64,000 nucleotides of DNA from a filamentous cyanobacterium Phorm 6 (GTDB taxonomy: Bacteria; Cyanobacteriota; Cyanobacteriia; Cyanobacteriales; Microcoleaceae), in contig PVWI01000001.1 of the NCBI GenBank assembly GCA_003003725.1, positions 50,002 through 114,001 of the forward strand, written 5' to 3'. Under the pieces are notes generated by a model that did not search any database, was not told the origin of the DNA, and saw nothing but the letters and a program-made list of their open reading frames with translations. The position numbers and the translations under genes are program-made. Positions 9,122 through 16,914 of the stretch are shown piece after piece (within the stretch, counting starts at the first letter, position 1; each line of letters starts with the position of its first letter).

Positions 9122-9655
9122 TTAGCTGTCGAGTTGCCGGCGATGGGCGATCGCATCTCCCAGCAAATTCAAAAACTCATCGGGCATCCCATCTAACAAC
9201 TGTTCGGCCAAATCTTTTCGCCCCGGATCGACACCCGTTGCTAACACCGCATTTAATCTGGGCATCGCGTTCGAGTCCACCAACTGAATTAAACCGCTCA
9301 AACACCGATTAAACAAGCATTCTGTTACGTGGGCATCCTCGATGGGCAACTCAATAGAAGCGCGAACTTCGCCATCTGTAGGATCGTATTCAAACCGCAG
9401 CATCTTGACTTCCCAGCTAATAGCCAGCATTGTCTGAAACAGGAGGCCCTTATAAAGGCAGTCTTTCACCGCCAGCAATTGCGGCGCAACGAATTGCAGA
9501 AATTCGCCATTTTCGCTAAGCTGGATGAAGATTACAAAATTATCGAAATTTTCAGCTTTGACACCAGTAATGACGCGAGTATTATCAGCATCAAATTTGT
9601 ACTTCCAGCCGCGTTGTTCGAGACAGTGGGCGATAAAAGGGAGTGTGGTAGCCAT
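9122..9655 (-). CDS. YbjN-like protein
   Basis: The frame could reach 9739, but ATG at 9653-9655 (MATTLPFIAHCLEQRGW) gives a 177-residue protein of the usual YbjN size, with AGGA about 11 bases upstream. It shows the YbjN pattern: an N-terminal helix, a strand block ending in FVIFIQLSENGEFLQFVAPQ, then LLAISWEVKMLRFEYDPTDGEVRASIELPIEDAxVT, and a C-terminal helical part with LNLLGDAIAHRRQ. In plants and cyanobacteria this superfamily acts as chaperone or scaffold-like proteins; the specific role here cannot be told. It lies downstream of the small ORF at 9765-9950 on the same strand. Confidence 0.7.
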   Translation of the reverse strand: MATTLPFIAHCLEQRGWKYKFDADNTRVITGVKAENFDNFVIFIQLSENGEFLQFVAPQLLAVKDCLYKGLLFQTMLAISWEVKMLRFEYDPTDGEVRASIELPIEDAHVTECLFNRCLSGLIQLVDSNAMPRLNAVLATGVDPGRKDLAEQLLDGMPDEFLNLLGDAIAHRRQLDS

Positions 9656-9764
9656 GAGTTTTGTGTTCCTAATATATAGATGATTTTCAGGTTGACAGCA
9701 GCGCCTTTGTGCGCTGCTATTTGTATATCGGTTAAGCAATCAAGAATTATGCGATCGATTTCTG

Positions 9765-9950
9765 TTACTTGCCCCCAGGTGGAGTTCTTGGACATTCGCA
9801 TTGCGCTGTGGTAGGGATAATAGATGAAGGGCGATCGCTCGGTGCAGCTACAGCAGCATTCGTTTTCGGTTCTAAGTACATACCGTTAATCAAATTGGCA
9901 ACTAACAGCGAAATCAAAGCTGTTTCTAAGACTGTAAATGGCCTTTGCAT
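9765..9950 (-). CDS. Small hydrophobic protein (61 aa), hypothetical
   Basis: Although short, this frame has an excellent ribosome site: AGGAG six bases before the ATG at 9948-9950. The product begins with a hydrophobic stretch (VLETALISLLVANLINGMYL) that could be a signal or membrane anchor, followed by a polar tail ending with CEC and a PPGGK terminus. I recognise no family. The upstream gap (9951-10273) contains only a repeat, so it could start a short transcript that continues into the YbjN-like gene. Confidence 0.5.
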   Translation of the reverse strand: MQRPFTVLETALISLLVANLINGMYLEPKTNAAVAAPSDRPSSIIPTTAQCECPRTPPGGK

Positions 9951-10085
9951 AATTGACTCCTACTTCAACAGGGGTAAAGAAACTTGAGGTTTTGCTTCCC
10001 TCTGTTTAGATATCGGTAGTATTGGGGGTTTTTTATGCAAAGGCGATCGTTTAATATCAAGTCAGCAAAGTTTGGCATCCCACGG

Positions 10086-10193
10086 TGGGCGGGTTTATTA
10101 ATAAAACTGAGATATTGCACCCGCGGCCAAAAACTTGTAGGGGCTGCTTCACCAATAGCTTTAAAAGATACCCAAAGACTAAAAAACCCGCCC
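10086..10193. repeat. Inverted-repeat element with GGGCGGGTTT ends
   Basis: GTGGGCGGGTTT at the left and AAACCCGCCCCC at the right enclose about 85 bp with no plausible gene; the frames through it are low quality. It is related in its ends to the element at 4649-4844. Apart from this, the 9951-10273 gap shows only HIP1-type CGATCG sites. Confidence 0.65.
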
Positions 10194-10273
10194 CCATCCC
10201 GCGCGAGAGTCCTTTGGGGATCTAACAGCGATCGCCCCGATTTTTAGCGATCGCCGATAAAAATCTTTGTAAA

Positions 10274-11989
10274 TCAAGGTTTTGGGATACTTGTCACCCC
10301 ATCAGTCCCTTGAACTTCCAAGCGGTTTTTTGCTTCAATAACCCACTTGTCCAGTTCCGGCTGATATTTTTCCTTTGGAGCGTATTTCAGGCAGTTGTGC
10401 CAAGCCGTAAATGCCCCGCTGCGATCTTTTTGAGCTTCTCGCACCCGCGCTAGCAGACAGTACGCAGAAGCGCGATCGCTATCAAGTGCGATCGCGCCAT
10501 TTAATTGTATTGCCGCCTGCTGATAATCCCCCATTTCCAACAGTGCCCAGCCCATATTCTTGTGCAAAGCCGACTTTAAATCCACTTCTTTGACAAGCAG
10601 CAATCCTCTTTGCAGTCGAGGAACAGCAGCCGAATACCGTTTTTCCAGAATATCCAATCGAGCTAAATTATTCAGGGATTTTTCTGGAACAATTATTATC
10701 GCCTTTTCGTAGCTATTTCGCGCCGCATAAAAATTTTTATTGGCATCAAAAATTAAGCCTTGAGTATAATGAGATTCATCCAAACTCGGAACCATCATTA
10801 GTGCTAAATTTATACAAAGCTGAGCACCATCCAAGTTATCGGCTGCGTAATTATCAGTAGCGCAATTATTCAAAAAAACAGCTAACTGAGGCGCTGATAA
10901 TTTAAAAACGATAATACCCAAAAACAGTGACATACCTAACCCTAACTTAACAGGAAGAGAATTGAGATATTGAAATTTTATGTAACGGCTAATGAAATTA
11001 CTTTTACTTGCGGCTTTACGAAGAAAATTATAGACTGTAAAATTGCCACACTCAATTTCAGCTAAACGGTGCAAAACTATGCTGGGATTTTGAGGGCGAC
11101 GCTGAGATTCAGCAGCCATCATCTCGTCAATTAAATCTGCCAAATTTACTGAAATTTGCGGCGCTAATTCCCGCCAGATTAACTTTCCTGTTGCTGTTGC
11201 CGCTAAACAATCGGGGTGCTTGCCAGTTAGCAAATGTACAAAAGTTCGCCCCAAAGCAAACAAGTCTGATTTCGGAATAGCAGCGCGATTGACTTGTTCG
11301 GGAGGTGTATAACCGTGCGATAAAATCACCGTAGTATCGCAATTTTCATATTTATCAATATAAGTATCTGACGTTATTTTTCTTGCCGCACCAAAGTCAA
11401 CTAATACTAGGCTACCGTCAGGACGGCACATGATGTTGCTCGGTTTAATATCTCGGTGAAAAAAACCTTGATTGTGCACGCATTCCAAAAGTTGGGTGAT
11501 CTGTTTCAGCCAATCTAGGGCTTGTTCTTCAGAAATTGTCCTGTTTAATTTCAGCCAACGTTCGAGATTTTGACCGGGAATTCGTTCCATTACCAAACAG
11601 TGCAATATACAACAGCAAGTTATTTCAAAAGTAAAGTAGCCTCCCGGAAATACTTTAGGAATTCCCAGAGATTTCAGTTGTCGCAATATCAGTTCTTCTT
11701 GCTGAAACAGGCGAACTAGATTAGGATCGCCATCGTCCGTTAGCACTTTCAAAATCTTCGGAACTTCCCAACCTGCTGCCCCAAACCCCCAGTCTTCTAA
11801 TTCAAAAATTTCAGTGCGATCGTTTTGATATAGCTTTCTCACCGCTCGATAGCGGTTGTTGATTAATAATGGCGTGTTGCAAGCGAGACAATTATCCAAT
11901 CCGTAAGGATTGTGACGCTGCTGGCACTTAGGATTGATGCAGTAGCTAACACTCTCTTCTCCCAACATTTGCTCGTCAAACTTATCCAT
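10274..11989 (-). CDS. Zn-ribbon Ser/Thr protein kinase with TM segment and TPRs
   Basis: Domains in order: an N-terminal zinc ribbon (CINPKCxxRHNPYGLDNCLAC, residues 17-38), a Hanks-type kinase (about 48-310), one membrane segment (LGLGMSLFLGIIVFKL, about 352-370) and C-terminal TPRs (about 395-550). The kinase keeps the ATP-anchoring lysine (KILKVL), the catalytic loop HRDIKPSN and the metal-binding DFG (VLVDFGAAR). The glycine-rich loop, however, reads KLYQNDRTEIFE instead of GxGxxG. The protein should be active or weakly active, with the TPRs outside the membrane. AGGAGG lies just upstream of the ATG at 11987-11989. No substrate is evident; the NB-ARC gene upstream on the same strand is about 200 bp away, separated by a MITE-like element. 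Confidence 0.9.
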   Translation of the reverse strand: MDKFDEQMLGEESVSYCINPKCQQRHNPYGLDNCLACNTPLLINNRYRAVRKLYQNDRTEIFELEDWGFGAAGWEVPKILKVLTDDGDPNLVRLFQQEELILRQLKSLGIPKVFPGGYFTFEITCCCILHCLVMERIPGQNLERWLKLNRTISEEQALDWLKQITQLLECVHNQGFFHRDIKPSNIMCRPDGSLVLVDFGAARKITSDTYIDKYENCDTTVILSHGYTPPEQVNRAAIPKSDLFALGRTFVHLLTGKHPDCLAATATGKLIWRELAPQISVNLADLIDEMMAAESQRRPQNPSIVLHRLAEIECGNFTVYNFLRKAASKSNFISRYIKFQYLNSLPVKLGLGMSLFLGIIVFKLSAPQLAVFLNNCATDNYAADNLDGAQLCINLALMMVPSLDESHYTQGLIFDANKNFYAARNSYEKAIIIVPEKSLNNLARLDILEKRYSAAVPRLQRGLLLVKEVDLKSALHKNMGWALLEMGDYQQAAIQLNGAIALDSDRASAYCLLARVREAQKDRSGAFTAWHNCLKYAPKEKYQPELDKWVIEAKNRLEVQGTDGVTSIPKP

Positions 11990-12065
11990 TATTTCCTCCT
12001 TTTCAACCTCCGAGCGCAGAACAAAATATTATTTACCTGACAGGTAATTTTCCCTGTTTTTTTCG

Positions 12066-12197
12066 CTAAGCTGTGGAGCATTTAAACCACTAACGATCCA
12101 GGTAGGGTGCGTCAGCTAGAACACGATACGCTTACATGGGAAACGATGAAAGAACTGACGCACCCTACAATCGTCTTTTAAATGCCGAACAGCTTAG
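12066..12197. mobile_element. MITE-like nested palindrome (132 bp)
   Basis: Outer arms CTAAGCTGTGGAGCATTTAA (12066-) and its near-mirror ending ACAGCTTAG at 12197 match at about 18 of 21 positions. Nested inside are inner arms TAGGGTGCGTCAG (12103-) and CTGACGCACCCTA (-12167). There is no reading frame, so this is a non-autonomous palindromic element. The right tip overlaps the stop codon of the NB-ARC gene (see findings). I saw no clear target-site duplication. Confidence 0.8.
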
Positions 12198-13897
12198 CCT
12201 TGCGCGATATTTTTTTCTTCTGCTTGCATAAATGATAGCAAGTTTTGCAAGTTATCCTGAATGTATCCTTCCTGCCAAGGCTGATTTTGGATGGTAACAT
12301 AAACTTTATTTAACTGCTCACAACCTTTGCTATTGCTTTTAAACAACTTATTCAGATTCTCCTTAACAGCAATGGCGCTCGAATTTCCGGTACTAGCATT
12401 TTTTACATTTGGAGCTAGCTGGGGATTTTTAAACACCAGATGACTTCTAAGTAGTTTAACTTTGCTGTTATCAGGTTTTTGGTTTTTGAGCATCGAAAAA
12501 ATTTCGGTGCAAACCTGGTTTGTTAATTGCTCGGTCACGTACTGCATTAAAACTTTGTGCAACATAAACTCAGCTCGCTCGCTGCGACCGTTTTTGTCAA
12601 TCAACTCCCGGCGCAGCAAGGAAGATAAGGCTTCCAAAATATCCGACTCAGATATAAGATCCGATTCAGATATCGGAAATAAAAGATAGTTGGCTAACTG
12701 TTCTAAAGAAAGGGGAGAGCCTTCGCTCGCCAACCAATAGAGAATCGCTTTTTCTAAATATAACAGCCGTTGAAACTGGTCATTCAATAAAGCTTTTATC
12801 CCTCCAAATACAAAAGTTTGGCGTTTGAGAAATTCGGAAACTTTGCCGTTAAACAATTCGCTAATAGCGGAAGCTACAATTTTCAACTCCCAGGGATTAC
12901 CTTGATAAATCTTAATGAGTTCCGGCCATTTTTCTTCATCTGACAAATCTTGATATTGAAAAATGTCTCGTGCTTCTGTCTCATTCAAACCAGCCAGTTT
13001 TAAAAATCGAACTGGCGAACGATCGCCCACTAGCAGCTCGATCGCCTCCGGTACTTCCCGCGTGACGATGACTAAGCAGCTTTGATGCTGTTGTTCTGCA
13101 ATTCTTTGGATTAATTCACCATACTTCTCATAGCCTTCTCGATAATGTCCGGCTAGCTTAGTCGGCTCTAAGATTGTTTCCAAACCGTCCAGCACGATCA
13201 GACATTTGGAATGTCGCAAATTTTCTATTAGTTGTGAGATTTTTTCATCCACATCAACTGATAAGTTAATTTGGGGCGATCGCTTGAAACATTGCATCAG
13301 GTCAGTTAACAAATGGGCGAGTGTTGGTGCTTGACGGAGCGATCGCCAAATCACGCAATTAAATTCCCCCTGAAGTTGTTGGGCTAGCTTTACCGACAGA
13401 GTGGTCTTCCCAATTCCGCCTACTCCGCTCAACACTACCAAGCGACAGCGTTCTTTGACAATCCACTGAGCGATCGCACTAATTTCTTGAGTGCGGCCAC
13501 AAAATTTGGAAATATCTGGGGCTTCACCCCAATCCACTAGCGGGCTCTGAGGACTTTCGCCATAAATCAACGCAGAGTCAGACAGCAGCGGTGTTTGAGG
13601 CGATATCGTCTGGGGCGACATTTGTCTGGAGGGCGATCGTAAATGTCGCCACAATGCGGCGCGGAAATTAGCTTTGCTGACTTCTTCTCCAAAAGCTTCG
13701 GAGAGCAACTTCCAGAACTTCGGTCCGACATCTCGCATCAGGTAATTGACTTTATATTGAGAAATCTCGGCCATTTGCTCGTAGGTCATCCCCAGACACG
13801 CCCCACGCAAAATCGTTACTTCCGGGTCGCTGAGGTGTCTTTCCGTTTCGGCAAAAACCGCTGTATCTATAAGTTTGAGGGTTTCTTCAAATTCCAT
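12194..13897 (-). CDS. NB-ARC (STAND) ATPase with N-terminal vMAP-type domain, no sensor repeats
   Basis: Residues 1-90 match the N-terminal helical domain seen in many cyanobacterial NB-ARC/WD40 proteins (VTILRGACLGMTYEQMAExxxY...LMRDVGPKFWKLLSEAFGEEVSKxNFRAALWR), the HTH-like adaptor of vWA-MoxR-associated proteins. The NB-ARC core follows: Walker A GVGGIGKTT near residue 158, Walker B CLIVLDGLE near 230, a TREVPE sensor segment and winged-helix parts to about residue 450. STAND ATPases are signal-activated oligomerising switches. Family members usually end with long WD40 or TPR sensor arrays; this one stops at 567 residues with no such repeats, exactly at the tip of a palindromic element. 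It diverges from the CHAT/trypsin-like gene at 14197. Confidence 0.87.
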   Translation of the reverse strand: MEFEETLKLIDTAVFAETERHLSDPEVTILRGACLGMTYEQMAEISQYKVNYLMRDVGPKFWKLLSEAFGEEVSKANFRAALWRHLRSPSRQMSPQTISPQTPLLSDSALIYGESPQSPLVDWGEAPDISKFCGRTQEISAIAQWIVKERCRLVVLSGVGGIGKTTLSVKLAQQLQGEFNCVIWRSLRQAPTLAHLLTDLMQCFKRSPQINLSVDVDEKISQLIENLRHSKCLIVLDGLETILEPTKLAGHYREGYEKYGELIQRIAEQQHQSCLVIVTREVPEAIELLVGDRSPVRFLKLAGLNETEARDIFQYQDLSDEEKWPELIKIYQGNPWELKIVASAISELFNGKVSEFLKRQTFVFGGIKALLNDQFQRLLYLEKAILYWLASEGSPLSLEQLANYLLFPISESDLISESDILEALSSLLRRELIDKNGRSERAEFMLHKVLMQYVTEQLTNQVCTEIFSMLKNQKPDNSKVKLLRSHLVFKNPQLAPNVKNASTGNSSAIAVKENLNKLFKSNSKGCEQLNKVYVTIQNQPWQEGYIQDNLQNLLSFMQAEEKNIAQG

Positions 13898-14002
13898 TGC
13901 TTTGCTAGAGGTTGCGATGCACTGTCTCGAATGACTTCACCATAACCCTAAGTTAACAAAGCTTTTTAGTTGACTGACTTATGCTGTATTATTTTTTAGG
14001 AT

Positions 14003-14083
14003 TATGTTATGCTTAATTATGTATAAACTGTAAAGTTCAGTACGGTTTTGGAGCAGTCAGTCAGGGGATACGCGATCGCCACC
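14003..14083 (+). promoter_or_regulatory. Upstream repeat DR1 (shared with 16352)
   Basis: About 80 bp are repeated at 16352-16433, with the core GTAAAGTTCAGTACGGT followed by TTGGAG, CAGTCAGTCAG and a CGATC-rich end. One copy precedes the CHAT gene at 14197, the other precedes the array starting at 16557. Both copies begin TATGTTATG. This may be a shared regulatory region or the trace of a duplication; no perfect sigma-70 -35/-10 pair could be fixed. Confidence 0.6.
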
Positions 14084-14101
14084 ATCAAAATTTTGATGGT
14101 G
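14080..14101. promoter_or_regulatory. 22-bp perfect palindrome, possible operator
   Basis: The half-site CACCATCAAAA is followed directly by its exact reverse complement, TTTTGATGGTG. It lies 95 bp upstream of the CHAT gene start and within the divergent region shared with the NB-ARC gene. A perfect palindrome without a loop suits a dimeric repressor better than a terminator. The protein that would bind it is unknown. Confidence 0.55.
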
Positions 14102-14196
14102 TACCTCCTTTTTGCCAAAAACTTAAACCTTAACTACCAAATTTTTACAGATCACTTGAAAACAAAGAGTATCTAGTTATTAACCAGGGAAACGCA

Positions 14197-16095
14197 ATGG
14201 GTAAATTAGCTGTCATTGAGATAGGAGAGGGTGATTTTGAAAAAGGTTTTCCAGTTACAATTAGAATTGGAGAGCATGGGCGTAACCTTTCTTGTGACGC
14301 TAAAGGCGATTTGCCCGGAGATCCAGATATTCTTGATCTTTATCGGAAATGGCAAGAATCTTATAATAAATTCAATCAACAGCCAGATAATTCTAATAAA
14401 TCTCATCAAGATGATTCTAAAAGGGGTAGGCTAGAACCGAAAAATGAAAATCCTTCTAATATGGCTTCATCTGATGTGAATACTAAAAGTGATGAACTTA
14501 AAAAATCACTCAATCAGTGGTTAAATTGTCCAGAATTAGGAAAAGTAAGAGAACTTTTAAAACAAGAATTAAAAAAATCAGAACAAATTAGTGTGATAGT
14601 TCGCACTGATAAAAACGAGTTGTATCAATTACCCTGGCATCTGTGGGACGTATTTGGTCATTATACAAATGCAGATGTTGTTTTTTGTCCAAGAGTAAAT
14701 AATTCTTCTGTCCAGGAATGGAAAGCATCAACCCCTTCCGATAAAAAAATTAAAGTTTTAGTAGCCATTGGTGAGCAAGATAGAAAAGGTTCAAAAATAG
14801 ATATAAACAAAGATTTAGAAGTGTTGAAAAAACATCTATCGGATGTTGAAAAATTCATAGTTTTAGTTCCAATAGTAACCTCAAATGCCCAGAAATTAGG
14901 TTCTTCTTTGAGAGACGAAAAAGCAGATATATTTTACTACGCAGGTCATAGTTCTAGCGCGCCTGATGGAAATGTTGCTGAAATTGATAGGATAAAAATC
15001 AGAACCCTTGTGCCAGCGTTTGGAGAAGCAGTAAATAATGGATTAAAGCTGGCTATTTTCAATTCTTGTGAAGGGTTAGGGATAGCAAATAAACTATTAA
15101 CAGAGTCACATATTCCCCACGTTGTTGTTATGCGTGAAGTCATACAAGATGAGGTCGCTCATGAATTTTTAAAGCGTTTTATTCAAGAATTTACTGGAGG
15201 GAAATCTGTACCTCTAGCGTTAAGAAAAGCCAGCGAAAGGTTACATGATTTAGAAGAAATTTATCCTAGTGCTTCTTTATTACCAGTAATTTTCCAACAT
15301 TCAACAGAAGTTCCTTCTGATTGGAACAAATTTCCTAATAAAAGTTGGATTAAGCGTTATTTTGGAAGAATTTGTATGGGAGTAGCAGGATTAATTATAT
15401 TGAGTGCAACTACAATCCAAGTAATGGCATTACGTAACGAAGCAACCCTAGATCAAATTGTGAAAAGTAATACGGTTTCAATTAAAGGTAGAAATCTAGG
15501 CTCTGGAGTTATTTTTGCCAAAAAAGATAATATTTACTATGTTCTTACTGCTAAAAGTTTAGTTAATCCTAAAGATAAATACAAAATTGTCACGATAGAC
15601 AAAAAAGAAACTGATGCTGCGATTACCACTACTCTTAACAAAAAACTATCTGGTATAGATTTAGTTATTTTGGAATTCAAAAGCAATGAAAAATACCATA
15701 TAGCTCGTTTGGCAAATTATGATACAGCAAAAGAAGGTACAACTCTTTTTATTTCAGGCTGGTCAGCAATTGAGGGTAATAAAGAACTATCATATCAATT
15801 TAGTGAGGGAAAAATTGTTAGCCTGCCGGGAGAATTACCAAATGGCTACACATTGATCTACGACAGTAATACCCGTGAAGGAATGATTGGTAGTCCACTA
15901 ATAGATACACAAGGTTGCGTAATTGGCATTCATGGTCGAGAGGAAACTGAAGTTCTAAGAAATCTTGAATCTGCTGAAATTGGTCGTGTAAAAAATGGGT
16001 TTAACCGAGGTATTTCAATAAAAAAATTTCTACAAAAAATTTCTGATCAGCAATTAGAAAAAGATTTAGGAAGAATAGATAAGGATTGTAAGTAA
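14197..16095 (+). CDS. CHAT protease fused through a TM segment to a degenerate trypsin-like domain
   Basis: ATG at 14197 follows an AGGGAAA ribosome site. Residues 100-380 form a CHAT domain with His in YYAGHSS (near 250) and Cys in FNSCEGLG (near 290), so the caspase-like dyad is intact. A membrane segment follows (GVAGLIILSATTIQVMA, about 394-412). The C-terminal part (425-632) has a trypsin/HtrA-like fold: GSGVIFAKKDNIYYVLTAKSLV, DLVILEF and EGMIGSPLIDTQGCVIGIHG. In active enzymes LTAAH and GxSGGP would be expected; here they read LTAKS and GMIGSP, so catalytic His and Ser appear lost while the Asp region remains. I infer an intracellular CHAT protease wired to an extracytoplasmic binding domain. 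Coding DNA is AT-richer than its neighbours. Confidence 0.85.
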   Translation: MGKLAVIEIGEGDFEKGFPVTIRIGEHGRNLSCDAKGDLPGDPDILDLYRKWQESYNKFNQQPDNSNKSHQDDSKRGRLEPKNENPSNMASSDVNTKSDELKKSLNQWLNCPELGKVRELLKQELKKSEQISVIVRTDKNELYQLPWHLWDVFGHYTNADVVFCPRVNNSSVQEWKASTPSDKKIKVLVAIGEQDRKGSKIDINKDLEVLKKHLSDVEKFIVLVPIVTSNAQKLGSSLRDEKADIFYYAGHSSSAPDGNVAEIDRIKIRTLVPAFGEAVNNGLKLAIFNSCEGLGIANKLLTESHIPHVVVMREVIQDEVAHEFLKRFIQEFTGGKSVPLALRKASERLHDLEEIYPSASLLPVIFQHSTEVPSDWNKFPNKSWIKRYFGRICMGVAGLIILSATTIQVMALRNEATLDQIVKSNTVSIKGRNLGSGVIFAKKDNIYYVLTAKSLVNPKDKYKIVTIDKKETDAAITTTLNKKLSGIDLVILEFKSNEKYHIARLANYDTAKEGTTLFISGWSAIEGNKELSYQFSEGKIVSLPGELPNGYTLIYDSNTREGMIGSPLIDTQGCVIGIHGREETEVLRNLESAEIGRVKNGFNRGISIKKFLQKISDQQLEKDLGRIDKDCK

Positions 16096-16215
16096 AAAGA
16101 ATTGTTTCTTCATTCAATTTGTGGTGTACCTCACGTGGCTGCAAGCTGCTGTAAGTAAGTAGGCGCTAATAAAACACAGTATGTTAAGTAATTTGACAAT
16201 TACTGAGATTTGTTC

Positions 16216-16264
16216 GTAGTGAGGGCTTTAGCCCTTTTTTACAGGGATGGAGCCCTTACTACAA
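16216..16264. repeat. GTAGTGAGGGCT hairpin repeat
   Basis: Arms GTAGTGAGGGCT and AGCCCTTACTAC flank a GCCCTTTTTTACAGGGATGG centre. It is a common dispersed cyanobacterial palindrome and lies in the 461-bp gap between the CHAT gene and the next array. Confidence 0.75.
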
Positions 16265-16351
16265 ACCTTGAATTATTTACACCGACTTACTTATGGAACA
16301 AAGCCAGTTCGTTGACTAGATTCACTGAAAACATTGCAGAATATCTCAAAG

Positions 16352-16433
16352 TATGTTATGTTAAGTTATGGCGATCCGTAAAGTTCAGTACGGTATTGGA
16401 GGCAGTCAGTCAGTCAAGCGATACACGATCACC
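16352..16433 (+). promoter_or_regulatory. Upstream repeat DR2 (shared with 14003)
   Basis: This is the second copy of the GTAAAGTTCAGTACGGT/CAGTCAGTCAG element. It lies about 120 bp upstream of the small Gln-rich gene that opens the long plus-strand array. The rest of the 16096-16556 gap holds only the hairpin at 16216 and no credible gene. Confidence 0.6.
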
Positions 16434-16556
16434 TTGATACTCGCCACCAAAAGTCAGAGGAACAGTCAGCAGTTAATTGGCCAGCTCCTGGGGGGATTGG
16501 ACTTTGTTTAGGGGATCGCACCATACAGTTCTACCTTCGCAAAAAGATTGATATTC

Positions 16557-16880
16557 ATGGAAAAATTACCACAGAAACGAAAAGAGCGGAATTTTGAGCA
16601 AGAAATTAGGGACAACATAGAGCAGAGAAATGGAGAGATTGGCAAACGAGAAAGTAAGCCAAAAACTCAACAAACTGCAACTCAGGGACAGCAAACAACC
16701 AGCAGCACAAACCTTGCTGAACTCAAGCAAAAGTTAGCCGATTTGAAAGCGCAAGCCCCTACTCAACAACAGCAAACACAGCTAAGTCCAAATCAACAAA
16801 AACTTGCAGCCCTGAAACAAAGCGTTCCTCAAAAATCCCAGTCAACTCCAACTGCCAAACCACCATCTGCCTCTCTCTAG
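16557..16880 (+). CDS. Small Gln-rich charged protein, function unknown
   Basis: The start is taken as ATG at 16557 (MEKLPQKRKERNFEQ); the frame can extend to a TTG at 16548. About 107 residues with no membrane segment. The first 40 are highly charged and helical. Then come Gln/Thr/Pro-rich low-complexity stretches with two copies of an LAELKQKLADLKAQ / LAALKQSV-like heptad. It looks disordered with short amphipathic helices, as in adaptor proteins. It lies 34 bp upstream of the VirD4-like ATPase and is probably co-transcribed. I do not recognise a family. Confidence 0.55.
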   Translation: MEKLPQKRKERNFEQEIRDNIEQRNGEIGKRESKPKTQQTATQGQQTTSSTNLAELKQKLADLKAQAPTQQQQTQLSPNQQKLAALKQSVPQKSQSTPTAKPPSASL

Positions 16881-16914
16881 CCCGATCGCACTTCCTCGAT
16901 CCAGGAACACAAAC

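Noticed and set aside
10035..10247. Plus-strand frame of 70 codons
   Set aside because: It runs through a palindromic repeat and its composition is not protein-like.
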